Below are positions 34,139 through 42,580 of a stretch of 64,000 nt of DNA, one piece after another. Each line of letters opens with the position of its first letter. Position 1 is the first letter of the stretch. The position numbers and the translations under genes were made by a program. A model generated the notes under the pieces. That model made no database searches. It was not told the origin of the DNA and saw only the letters and a list, made by a program, of their open reading frames with translations. The stretch spans positions 62,001 to 126,000 of the forward strand of contig JBJMMD010000031.1 of assembly GCA_045804965.1 (NCBI GenBank), written 5' to 3'. This DNA comes from CAVTUU01 sp045804965 (lineage in GTDB: Bacteria; Chloroflexota; Chloroflexia; Thermomicrobiales; UBA6265).

Positions 34139-34693
34139 TTAACCTGATACAGGCGTGCCTGCCATTGGTGTGCCCATCATCTGCGACTGCTGAGTTAGGA
34201 AGACCGCGACAGTGGTGGTGCCGTCGCCATTGTCGTGCAACCAGGCCACGCCGCTGAAACCGGAGTTGTTGAGCTGGGCCAACCCGAACGCGAGATCGCT
34301 GCCCATGACCATGCCGCCGATGTTGCCACAGGCAATGTAATTGCCGATGTTCTGCTGGCTCTCGTGAACGTTGATTGCGTACGGTTTGCTGGTCAGTTCT
34401 TGCAACGTGGTCTGGACGTTGGTCACACTCGACTCCACGGGAATCGCGTCGGCCGCGCCCATTTGCTGGCCGGAGACCGGTGTCCCCATCATCGTGCCGC
34501 CGCCAACATTGTCGAGCGGAAACACCACGTCGCCGAGCCCAGAGCCGCACGTCCCGTTATGGATATGCGCCGGATGCGGTTCCATCTGCTGCGCCGAGCC
34601 CTGGCCAGTGAAGCCGACTACGGCCGCGATCACGAGAACGATCGCGGCTAGCAACGTGAGCGGCGTCCACCGCGTTCGAATTACTTTCCTCAT
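34139..34693 (-). CDS. Small exported protein of unknown function with Met/Gly-rich segments
   Basis: 184 residues. The signal peptide RKVIRTRWTPLTLLAAIVLVIAAVVG ends near GSAQQ. The mature part begins EPHPAHIHNGTCGSG, as in CHRD-like and superoxide-dismutase-like exported proteins, and contains repeated MMGTP-type motifs (GGGTMMGTPVSG, QMMGTPMAGTPVSG). ATG 34693 has AAGGAG about 12 bp upstream. The His/Met clusters hint at copper binding, but no established site is complete. Function unknown. Confidence 0.72.
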   Translation of the reverse strand: MRKVIRTRWTPLTLLAAIVLVIAAVVGFTGQGSAQQMEPHPAHIHNGTCGSGLGDVVFPLDNVGGGTMMGTPVSGQQMGAADAIPVESSVTNVQTTLQELTSKPYAINVHESQQNIGNYIACGNIGGMVMGSDLAFGLAQLNNSGFSGVAWLHDNGDGTTTVAVFLTQQSQMMGTPMAGTPVSG

Positions 34694-35089
34694 CGCCTGA
34701 ACTCTCCTTCTGCTGAACTCCGTCAGTCTCAACCCGGTTTGCGTTTTGGCAACCGATCGCCGCAATGGCGGTACGGCGGGATGCAAGATTTGGACCACTG
34801 GAGACCTTCTCCGAAACGCGAAGTAATCATTTGACTCATGGAGAATTTGCGCCACATACCCGCGTATGACGGAATCTATGGCCGCCCCAGTTGTGAGCAA
34901 CGCGCTTGGCAGTGGAATTGGTCCCACCACCGGCCATCTCCGTCAAACATATGGCGGAAACGATCATTCGCTCATCTGCTCGTCGCTCGATCTCGAGCGG
35001 GACGCAACCCGATCACTGACGAACACAACGAACGCCGCCGTTGCAACGAATGGTCGCGGCGAGAATCGAGGTCCAATCGCTTGCCGAGG
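34694..35089. other. Intergenic region downstream of the galactofuranose-type ABC operon
   Basis: 396 bp with short, low-quality open frames on both strands. I see no RNA gene and no convincing coding sequence. It contains the end of the permease operon and the upstream region of the exported-protein gene. Confidence 0.4.
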
Positions 35090-36106
35090 CTACGTGCGGA
35101 CGGTCTGCTGACTCCGATTGAGCCGATTTTGGAGGATCAGCACGATCAAGAGGAATACGCCGCGGATGACATTTTCCCAGTAGGTTGTCAGCTCAAAGGT
35201 GCCTCGACCACGCTCGAAATTCAGGACATTGAAAATAAGCCCGAGGAGAACGACGCCAACGAGCGTCGTTCCCACGGAGCCGCGGCCTCCGGTCAACAGT
35301 GTCCCGCCGACGACCACCGCAGCAATCGCGGAGAGTTCCCAGCCGATCGCGTAATTTGCGGAGCCGGAATAGGCGAGTGAGGCCAGGATAGCTCCGGCCA
35401 AGCCTGCGAGCGCCCCGCTCATCGCGTAGACGCCCACGGTGATCCGGGCGACGGGCAACCCGGCTAATCGAGCCGCCTCCTCATTTCCGCCAAGCGCCAG
35501 GACGTGGCGACCAAAGCGGGAAAAGTTGAGCAAGATCGATCCGAGGATATATGCGACGACCGTGATGATGACTGGTAGCGGCACTTGGCCGATGTTCTTC
35601 TGCCCGAGATCGATGAATCCGCTTTTAAAGTCAACCGGGACGCTCGCGTTGTGCGAGAGATTGAGCGCGAGTCCGCGCGCAGCGAGGAGCATGGCCAGGG
35701 TCATAATGAACGGCTGAATCTTGTACCGAGCAATAATGATTCCGTTGACGAAGCCAACCGCCAGTCCGACAGCCATCGTGCCCAGTGTGGCCTCGTAGAT
35801 TCCGTGGCTGCTGAGGCGGGCGGCAACCACACTCGAAAGCGCCACATTCGCCCCGACCGAGAGATCGATGCCGCCGCTCATGATGACGAAGCTCATCCCG
35901 AGTGCGATGAGCCCGTAGTACGTGTTGTTCCGCAGCATCTCCCAGAGGTTGTATCGACTGTAAAAGTTCTCGCCGTAGCGCCAACATCCGAAGATAAAGA
36001 CGGCGATCAACGCAAGCAGCGCCCCCTGTTGAGCGATGAGTCGCCTTATCTCGTCCCAACTATGTCGTTGTTGCGCCGATGAGATCGGCGGAGCGCTGAC
36101 GGCCAT
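35090..36106 (-). CDS. yjfF: Sugar ABC transporter permease, YjfF/RbsC type
   Basis: 338 residues, about ten hydrophobic segments. The signature GLIALGMSFVIMSGGIDLSVGA matches the RbsC/YjfF permease family, and GGTLLTGGRGSVGTTLVG is its C-terminal counterpart. ATG 36106 has AGAGGG upstream and lies 16 bp after the preceding permease stop. With the partner permease it would form a heterodimeric pore, as in the E. coli galactofuranose system. Family placement is by motif, not by database search. Confidence 0.88.
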   Translation of the reverse strand: MAVSAPPISSAQQRHSWDEIRRLIAQQGALLALIAVFIFGCWRYGENFYSRYNLWEMLRNNTYYGLIALGMSFVIMSGGIDLSVGANVALSSVVAARLSSHGIYEATLGTMAVGLAVGFVNGIIIARYKIQPFIMTLAMLLAARGLALNLSHNASVPVDFKSGFIDLGQKNIGQVPLPVIITVVAYILGSILLNFSRFGRHVLALGGNEEAARLAGLPVARITVGVYAMSGALAGLAGAILASLAYSGSANYAIGWELSAIAAVVVGGTLLTGGRGSVGTTLVGVVLLGLIFNVLNFERGRGTFELTTYWENVIRGVFLLIVLILQNRLNRSQQTVRT

Positions 36107-36122
36107 GTGAACCCTCTGATGA

Positions 36123-37142
36123 CTAGGTTGATTGCTGCCTCTGCAAGAGCACCGCAACCACGATCGCAACTGCGGTCACGATCCGGGTTGTAGCGTCCGA
36201 GATACCGTGCGAGATAAGCGTGTAACGCAATTGTTGAATTAATAGTGCACCTATCAGCGTGCCAACGACGGTCGCCCGCCCACCGGCGAGTGCCGTACCG
36301 CCGACGGCAGCTGCCGCGATCGCGTCAAGTTCCATATTTTGGCCGACGAGACTCGGGTCGGCGGAAGAATTGATCGCGATCACGATGAGTCCGGCGAGCC
36401 CGGCCAGGAGACCGCTAATAGCGTAGACCGCGAACTTGATCCGGGTTACCGGCACGCCGGCGAGCCGCGCCGCCGACTCATTGCCGCCGGAAGCGAGAAC
36501 GTACCGGCCAAAGGTCGTCGACGACATTGCCCACGAGGCGAAAGCAACGATGACGAGCATCATGATGACTTGCACGGGAATGCTCAGAACCCGTCCTTGG
36601 AGCATGCCTTGAAAGTCGTGGTTATGAAAACCTCTGAGCTTGCCGCCCGTAATGACCTGGGCGATGCCGCGGCCGCCAAGATAGAGAACAAGCGTAGCGA
36701 TAATAGGCTGAATTTTGAAACGGGCGATCAACAATCCATTGAAGAGCCCGAAGCATCCGGCAACGAGAATGGGGATGACGATCGCGACAATGATTCCCAC
36801 CCAGTGGTACTCAAATGGAAACCGGTCACTGAGAAAGATCTTCGGCGCAAGCACCGCTGAAATCGCCATCAGCGAGCCCACGGAGAGATCGATACCGCCG
36901 GTTGCAATCACGATGGTCATGCCCACACCGACGATGACGATGGTAGAGACCTGCGTCAGGTTGACTCGCCATGTTGTCCAGCTAAAAAAATTCGTAGTAA
37001 AGATCGCGTTGAATGCGCAGAGCAGAAGCAAGGCAACGAAAGTGCCTTGGGCGGATCCAAGCGCTTCAAACCAGCGTGGCGCTGAAAACCGGCGCACGGG
37101 CGAGCGTTGACCAACGACCGATGCCTGACCCGGCGTTTCCAC
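36123..37142 (-). CDS. ytfT: Sugar ABC transporter permease, YtfT type
   Basis: 339 residues, ten predicted helices. Contains IVGVGMTIVIATGGIDLSVGS and GRGIAQVITGG, the latter close to the E. coli YtfT segment. GGTALAGGRATVVGTLIG is the C-terminal motif. The start is GTG 37142, sharing its G with the TAG stop of the ATPase gene, so the genes are tightly coupled. Confidence 0.9.
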   Translation of the reverse strand: METPGQASVVGQRSPVRRFSAPRWFEALGSAQGTFVALLLLCAFNAIFTTNFFSWTTWRVNLTQVSTIVIVGVGMTIVIATGGIDLSVGSLMAISAVLAPKIFLSDRFPFEYHWVGIIVAIVIPILVAGCFGLFNGLLIARFKIQPIIATLVLYLGGRGIAQVITGGKLRGFHNHDFQGMLQGRVLSIPVQVIMMLVIVAFASWAMSSTTFGRYVLASGGNESAARLAGVPVTRIKFAVYAISGLLAGLAGLIVIAINSSADPSLVGQNMELDAIAAAAVGGTALAGGRATVVGTLIGALLIQQLRYTLISHGISDATTRIVTAVAIVVAVLLQRQQST

Positions 37143-38698
37143 TATTCCGCCTGCTCTGGCGACGGTGAGGCCGATTCGTCTCCATGTGCCATGGCGGTCA
37201 TGATCGCCTGCTGGTTGATTTGCACTCCTTCGAGTTTGGTCGCGGTGCGCCCGTCACGAAGCACCGTGACTCGATCGCAACCTTCGATGATTTCTTCAAT
37301 TTCCGACGAAATCATGAGGACGCCAAGACCTTGATCGGCCAACTCGTCAATGAGTTGCTGGATTTCGGCCTTTGCCCCGACATCAATACCCCTGGTCGGC
37401 TCGTCGAGAATCAGTAACTTCGGGTTCATGCAGAGCCACCGCGCGAGAAGGACCTTCTGCTGGTTTCCGCCGGATAACTCGCGAATCTTCTGTTCTGGTC
37501 CGGACGCCCTAATGCCCAGGCGCTTAACGAAGCGGTCGACGATCTCTCGTTGCTTCGCGCGATCGATCACTCCGTGGCTAGCCAGTGCCGGAAGCGCGGC
37601 CAGCGTCAGATTCTCGCGCACCGACATGAAGGGAATGATGCCGTCCGCCTTCCGATCCTCGGAGCAAAGACCAATGCCGGCCTTGATCGCATCGACCGGC
37701 GTCTTGAACGACGCAACTTTGCCGTTGAATCGGATAGTGCCGCTATCGATTGGATCGGCGCCGAAGATGCACCGTGCAACCTCCGTCCGGCCAGAGCCCA
37801 GCAGCCCGGCGAGCCCGACGATTTCTGACGAGTGAATGCTTACCGAAGCGCCCTGCAACTCGCGTCCGCGCTGGAGATTTTCGGCCTCGAGCAACTCCTT
37901 CTCTCCGGGCTTTCGCCTTCGCTCGGTAAATCCCGTCGCTCCCTCCCGGCGAACTTCAATCAATTCTTTACCAAGCATCGACGCGACCAATTCAAGCTTC
38001 GTGATGCTCGCGATCTCGCGCTCCTCGACGGTTTTCCCGTCACGCATGATGGTGACGCGGTCACAAACTTGAAACAGTTCGTCGAGCCGGTGAGAGATCA
38101 GGATGACGCTGACGCCGCTTGTTGTCAGATGCCGAATTGTCTGAAACAGAACCTCGACTTCGCGATCGTCGAGCGATGAGGTCGGCTCGTCCATCACGAC
38201 GAGTTTCGCATTGAACGAAAGTGCGCGGGCAATCGCGACCATTTGTTGATGGGCGACGTTGTAGGACATCAAGGGCTGACGCACATCGACGTGCACACTG
38301 AGCGTCGCGAGAAGGTCGGATGCCTTCCGGTTCATCTTGCGCCAATTTATGAATCCAAATCGGCGCGGCTCGCGGCCCATAAAGATGTTTTCGGCCACTG
38401 ATCGGAATCCAACGAGATTGATCTCCTGATAGATCGTGCTGACTCCAGAATCCTGTGCTTGCCGCGGAGTGTGAAAGTCAACCGTTTGGCCATCAAAGGA
38501 GATGGTTCCGGCATCGCGGCGATAAGCCCCATTTAGGATTTTGACAAGCGTCGATTTGCCTGCTCCGTTTTGCCCAACTACGGCGTGGGCTTCGCCACGG
38601 CCAACCCGCAGCCACGCGTTGTCGAGAGCAACAACACCCGGGAAGCTCTTAGAAATGCCTTCCATCACGAGCAAGTGTTCACGCGTTGGCTCAGTCAT
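37142..38698 (-). CDS. ytfR: Sugar ABC transporter ATPase, YtfR/RbsA type (double nucleotide-binding domain)
   Basis: 518 residues with two ATPase halves. The first has Walker A GQNGAGKST (42-50), a modified signature VAHQQMVAIARAL and Walker B LVVMDEPTSSLD. The second has the usual degenerate P-loop GLLGSGRTE and an intact LSGGNQQKVLLAR plus LLILDEPTRGID. The segment GLCSEDRKADGIIPFMSVRENL is typical of the family. It follows the binding-protein gene after a 106-bp gap with stem-loops. Confidence 0.93.
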   Translation of the reverse strand: MTEPTREHLLVMEGISKSFPGVVALDNAWLRVGRGEAHAVVGQNGAGKSTLVKILNGAYRRDAGTISFDGQTVDFHTPRQAQDSGVSTIYQEINLVGFRSVAENIFMGREPRRFGFINWRKMNRKASDLLATLSVHVDVRQPLMSYNVAHQQMVAIARALSFNAKLVVMDEPTSSLDDREVEVLFQTIRHLTTSGVSVILISHRLDELFQVCDRVTIMRDGKTVEEREIASITKLELVASMLGKELIEVRREGATGFTERRRKPGEKELLEAENLQRGRELQGASVSIHSSEIVGLAGLLGSGRTEVARCIFGADPIDSGTIRFNGKVASFKTPVDAIKAGIGLCSEDRKADGIIPFMSVRENLTLAALPALASHGVIDRAKQREIVDRFVKRLGIRASGPEQKIRELSGGNQQKVLLARWLCMNPKLLILDEPTRGIDVGAKAEIQQLIDELADQGLGVLMISSEIEEIIEGCDRVTVLRDGRTATKLEGVQINQQAIMTAMAHGDESASPSPEQAE

Positions 38699-38754
38699 TG
38701 CATGCTCCGTTGCGATTAAGCCTTAGCGTACAACGCGCGACGAATAAGGGAAAA

Positions 38755-38806
38755 GAGGGGCCGCGGCGGCGACCCCTCCCTGTACGTGGAGCGTTTTCCA
38801 AACGCT
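38755..38806 (-). promoter_or_regulatory. Two stem-loops between ytfQ-like and ytfR-like genes
   Basis: One hairpin (agcgttt, 3-nt loop, aaacgct; 38790-38806) overlaps the binding-protein stop codon. A second has 9-bp arms at 38755-38763 and 38770-38778, with one G-U pair in the minus-strand RNA and a 6-nt loop. They probably favour the binding-protein message over the downstream membrane genes; that is inferred from position. Confidence 0.6.
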
Positions 38807-39842
38807 AGAATTGTTTGCCTTGGAAGTCCTTGGCGTTGTTCTTGTCGAAGAAACGGTCTTTGACGATCACCCAGTCAGGTATGTCTTCGCCGTTGACATA
38901 CTTGTCCATCGTCTCGAAGGCAATCGGGCCAAAGAAGGGGCTCGACTCGACCGTCGCGCCGAGTTCCCCGGCAACGATCGCATCAAGCGCGTCATTTTCA
39001 CCGTCAATCGAGACAAGGATCACATCCTGGCCCGGCTTCTTTCCAGCATCTTTGAGGGCAGCGATTGCGCCAATCGCCATTTCATCGTTATGTGCGTAGA
39101 CTGCGGTGACATCCGGGTGCGCCTGGAGGAGCGTCTGCATCAGCTTCCGGCCCGGGTCACGCTGGAAGTCGCCCGACTGCGAGTCGAGAATCGTCATCCC
39201 GGCAACCGGAGTCGCCACAGGGGTTCCCTTGAACGATCCCTTGAGAATATAGTCGTCAAATCCCTTCTTCCGAAGAATCGCGGGATCTGCGCCGGTCGTC
39301 CCCTCGAGCTCGATAATTTTGGCAGTGCCGCCGGTCGCTTTCACGAGCCATTCCGCCGCGCGTCTGCCCTGTTCGATAAAATCGGAGCCGATGAATGTGA
39401 CGTAGTCTTCACCGGGCTTCGCGATCGAATGGTCGACATCCCGGTCAATCAAGATCACCGGGATTCCGGCCTGCTTGATCTTCAATACGGCCGGTGCCAG
39501 AGGTTGAGTTTCCCGGGGTGGGAAGATCATGACGTCCGGGCGCTGAGCGATGATCGAGTCAATGTCGGCGAGTTGTTTCGCGGTGTCCTCGTTTGCGTCG
39601 GTCATGATCAGCTTGTAACCGCGTTTGTTCGCCTCATCCTGCATGCTCTTGGTTTCACCAAGACGCCAGGGGTTGGTGCTGCCGACCTGCGAGAAGCCTA
39701 CTGTGTAGGTGTCCTTCTTTGGCAGAGGCGGCAGATCGGCTGCGAAAGCGCCTCTGGACAGGTGGGAACCCAGGGCAAGCGCCCCTGCGCCTCCTGCAGC
39801 CACTCGTAGTAATTGTCGTCGGGTCATTTCTCGCGTCGTCAC
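38805..39842 (-). CDS. ytfQ: Galactofuranose-type sugar-binding protein (YtfQ family) with Tat-type signal
   Basis: 345 residues. The N-terminus MTRRQLLRVAAGGAGALALG is a twin-arginine-like signal, cleaved near AFAAD. The mature start YTVGFSQVGSTNPWR, then DRDVDH, GTTGADPAILRKKGFDDY and VYAHNDEMAIGAIAALKDAG track E. coli YtfQ, the galactofuranose receptor, closely. The start is GTG 39842 with GGGAGGAG seven bases upstream. The ligand may be another hexose or furanose; the adjacent sugar-acid-type enzymes agree with a carbohydrate. Confidence 0.9.
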   Translation of the reverse strand: MTTREMTRRQLLRVAAGGAGALALGSHLSRGAFAADLPPLPKKDTYTVGFSQVGSTNPWRLGETKSMQDEANKRGYKLIMTDANEDTAKQLADIDSIIAQRPDVMIFPPRETQPLAPAVLKIKQAGIPVILIDRDVDHSIAKPGEDYVTFIGSDFIEQGRRAAEWLVKATGGTAKIIELEGTTGADPAILRKKGFDDYILKGSFKGTPVATPVAGMTILDSQSGDFQRDPGRKLMQTLLQAHPDVTAVYAHNDEMAIGAIAALKDAGKKPGQDVILVSIDGENDALDAIVAGELGATVESSPFFGPIAFETMDKYVNGEDIPDWVIVKDRFFDKNNAKDFQGKQF

Positions 39843-40183
39843 TCTACGTCTCCTCCCTTGACACAGCTTTTAATACCGCTGCACACGCGTGCGGGCGGTA
39901 GTCCATTGGGGACCCGAGAGATAATTTGACCGTCGCACGGTTGGGATGGCTTCGAATGGTCACAGTCTCCTTGAGCCGCGACATGCGCGAACGATTGACT
40001 TGGAGTAGATGAAACTTTGCGGATTGTACACGGCGCTTGGACGACGTCAACAACGCGCGAAATGTACCCCTCGACGCCGTCGTGTGAAAGCGCTGTTCGG
40101 ACTGGCGCGCAACGTGCGCTGTGGGTCCGATCTGGCTTTCGAGGTCAACATCGTTGAGCGCGAGAGGCATCTAAGGAGGTTCG
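39843..40183. promoter_or_regulatory. Divergent promoter region between the ytfQ-like operon and the dehydratase/SDR operon
   Basis: 341 bp without a gene. It must hold both divergent promoters. Candidate elements are TTGACT at 39994-39999 on the plus strand and TTGACC at 39928-39933, but no good -10 partner was found. Short GC-rich palindromic stretches (cacgcgtg near 39883) occur. A strong ribosome site AAGGAGG at 40173-40179 ends the region. Confidence 0.4.
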
Positions 40184-41395
40184 GTGAAGATCACAGACGT
40201 GACAACGATCAAGCTCTCGTACGATCTGCCAGTGCCGATGGCAGACGCGATTCACTTCATGCCAAGCCGGCCGACGCTCCTCGTCCAAGTTCATACGGAC
40301 GCCGGCATCGTCGGCCTTGGAGAAAGTGCTGCTTACGGCGGCTATCTGGAAAGCACGGAAGCAATCGTCCTCGGGGAGTTGCGGCAGACGATTCTCGACG
40401 AGGATCCGTTTCGCGTTGAAAAGCTCTGGGCTAGGATGGCGACCCGGGCGCACCAACGCGGTCGCCGGGGCATGATGATGATGGCCATAAGCGGCGTCGA
40501 CATCGCGCTCTGGGACATTATTGGCCAGGCCACGAAAACCCCGCTTTACCGCCTCTTAGGCGCGTATCGACACACTCTCGATGCATACGCTTCCGCCGGC
40601 TTCTACGCTAGGGACAAGGACGTTCATACGCTCGAAGAAGAAGTTCGCGGCTACGCAGAACGCGGTTTCAAGACCATCAAAATCAAGGTCGGCCGAAACC
40701 CAGATGTCATGTTGAACCCTTTGCACGACATGCAAGCACATGATTATGCGACTGTGTCACTCGACGAGGACATCGAGCGCGTTCGCGCCGCGCGGGCCGC
40801 GATCGGTCCAGGTGTTCGGCTAGCGGTCGACGCGAACAATGCCTGGACTCCTTCGGTTGCCCTGAAATTCATGCGCGAAGTCGAGTCACTGAAGATCCAT
40901 TGGCTAGAAGAGCCGGTCTCCACTGACGACATCGAGGGCAGCGCCGCCGTCGCTTCCCAGCTCGACACACCGGTTGCTGGCTACGAAACCGAAACTGGAT
41001 TATCCGGATTTCGGGAATTGATCACTCGTCGCGCAGTCGACATCGTGCAGCCCGATGTCATTTGGACGGGTGGAATCACGGAAACGCGGAAGGTCGCGGC
41101 ATTGGCTCAGGCGTTCGGCTTGCCCTTAATTCCCCACGTCTTCTCATCTGCTGTCAGCACCATTGCCAACATGCACTTGATCGCGTCGATTCCAAATGGA
41201 GGACTCTTGGAATTTGACCAGAACCCAAACCCGCTCCGATCAGAGCTGTTCGAGGAACCGATTGAGGTCTCCACCAATGGAGCTGTGGCACTTCCCGAGC
41301 GTCCGGGCTTGGGCGTGACACTGAATCAAGCAACGATCCAACGCTACCGTATCGAGCAACACAGACCAGACTCGGTGCTGAAAATCACTTCGTAG
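40184..41395 (+). CDS. Mandelate racemase / sugar-acid dehydratase family enzyme (enolase superfamily)
   Basis: 403 residues with the complete mandelate-racemase-type active site: KxK base Lys166/Lys168 (TIKIKVG), metal ligands Asp216 (VDANNAW), Glu242 (LEEP) and Glu268 (GYETE), and a His-Asp dyad with Asp291 (VQPD) and His318 (IPHVF). Most relatives with this set dehydrate aldonic or aldaric acids. An insertion (RNPDVMLNPLHDMQAHDYAT) follows the KxK strand. GTG 40184 start, with AAGGAGG four bases upstream. First gene of an operon with the SDR, divergent from the YtfQ-type importer. Confidence 0.92.
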   Translation: MKITDVTTIKLSYDLPVPMADAIHFMPSRPTLLVQVHTDAGIVGLGESAAYGGYLESTEAIVLGELRQTILDEDPFRVEKLWARMATRAHQRGRRGMMMMAISGVDIALWDIIGQATKTPLYRLLGAYRHTLDAYASAGFYARDKDVHTLEEEVRGYAERGFKTIKIKVGRNPDVMLNPLHDMQAHDYATVSLDEDIERVRAARAAIGPGVRLAVDANNAWTPSVALKFMREVESLKIHWLEEPVSTDDIEGSAAVASQLDTPVAGYETETGLSGFRELITRRAVDIVQPDVIWTGGITETRKVAALAQAFGLPLIPHVFSSAVSTIANMHLIASIPNGGLLEFDQNPNPLRSELFEEPIEVSTNGAVALPERPGLGVTLNQATIQRYRIEQHRPDSVLKITS

Positions 41396-41413
41396 GGAAC
41401 AGGAGGGCACGAA

Positions 41414-42193
41414 ATGAGATTGCAAGGCAAAGTCGCGGTTGTTACGGGAGGCGCGCAGGGAATAGGCAGGGCGATCTGCCTGCGCTTTGCACAGGAAGGA
41501 GCAGCGGTCGTCGTGGCGGATCTGAACGAAGCGAGCGCCACCGCGGTGACGACCGAGATCACGGCGAGCGGCGGCCAGGCGACCGCGGCCGCTGTCGACG
41601 TTCGGGATCAGGTTCAGGTTCAGCGTCTCATCGAAACCTCGGTCGCATCGTTCGGCGGGGTCGACATCTTGGTGAACAATGCCGGGGTCGGCAAGATCAT
41701 CCCATTCATGGATACCACGGAAGCGGACTGGGATTTCATGTTCGATGTGAACTGCAAAGGTCTACTTTGGACTAGTCAAGCGGTAGCGAAGCAGATGATC
41801 GCGCAAGGAAGAGGCGGCAAGATCATCAACCTGGCTTCCCAGGCCGGCCGCCGCGGAGAGGCGTTGGTACTCGCTTATTGTGCCAGCAAAGCCTGCGTGA
41901 TCAGCATGACACAATCGATGGCGCTCGCGCTCGCCCCACATAAGATCAACGTCAATGCGCTTGCCCCTGGCATCGTCGACACGCCGTTTTGGGACGAAGT
42001 CGACAAACAATTTGCGAAGCTCTTGAACATGGAGGTAGGGGAGCCGAAGCGCACATTCAGCGCGCAAATCCCGCTTGGTCGTATCGAACAGCCAGAAGAC
42101 GTGGCTGGTGCAGCGGTTTTCCTCGCATCATCCGATGCCGACTACATCACCCAGCAGTGCCTCAACGTCGACGGTGGAAACTGGCCAAGTTAG
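41414..42193 (+). CDS. Short-chain dehydrogenase/reductase, polyol/sugar dehydrogenase-like
   Basis: 259-residue classical SDR. It has the NAD(P)-binding TGGAQGIG (11-18), DLNEA after strand 2 (favouring NAD), NNAG (88-91), the catalytic Asn113-Ser142-Tyr155-Lys159 set (YCASK) and PGIVDTPFWDEVD. The pattern is close to sorbitol/galactitol 2-dehydrogenases. It lies 18 bp after the dehydratase gene. In context it probably oxidises a sugar or polyol before or after the dehydration step. Confidence 0.92.
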   Translation: MRLQGKVAVVTGGAQGIGRAICLRFAQEGAAVVVADLNEASATAVTTEITASGGQATAAAVDVRDQVQVQRLIETSVASFGGVDILVNNAGVGKIIPFMDTTEADWDFMFDVNCKGLLWTSQAVAKQMIAQGRGGKIINLASQAGRRGEALVLAYCASKACVISMTQSMALALAPHKINVNALAPGIVDTPFWDEVDKQFAKLLNMEVGEPKRTFSAQIPLGRIEQPEDVAGAAVFLASSDADYITQQCLNVDGGNWPS

Positions 42194-42580
42194 CATCCTG
42201 ACCAGGTAAGTAGCCTCGCCTGGAGCCGCGCCCTGCCCCACCGTGCGCGCCGGCGGTGCGCTCCGCTCGGCGAGAACATAGAGTGCGGGCTGAAATGGCG
42301 CTACCACCCATTCCCAGGCTGGGGCTGAATGCCGCGAAGCGCAACGGGTATAACGAGGATGCAGAATGCACGGATGGATCGTGCCGGGCGCAGAGGTTGC
42401 AACGCCGTGGAGGTGTCGCGGGAAGTAGTGCTTTACGGTTGGCCATGCACCCAGCGCGGACTCGACTCAGCAGACCTCGCCGATGGCGTAGGCCCGCTTC
42501 CGTTGCATCGCTACGAGTGCTCACCCTACGAAGATGGACGCTGGACCTTCTCTTCGAGAGAACTAGGGACCCGGCGACCC
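42194..42580. other. Gap between SDR gene and NirK-like gene
   Basis: 387 bp, very GC-rich, between convergent genes. The long open frame on the plus strand through this part is antisense to the copper-protein gene and has no family resemblance. Short GC-rich repeats are present, but no clean terminator. No gene supported. Confidence 0.4.
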
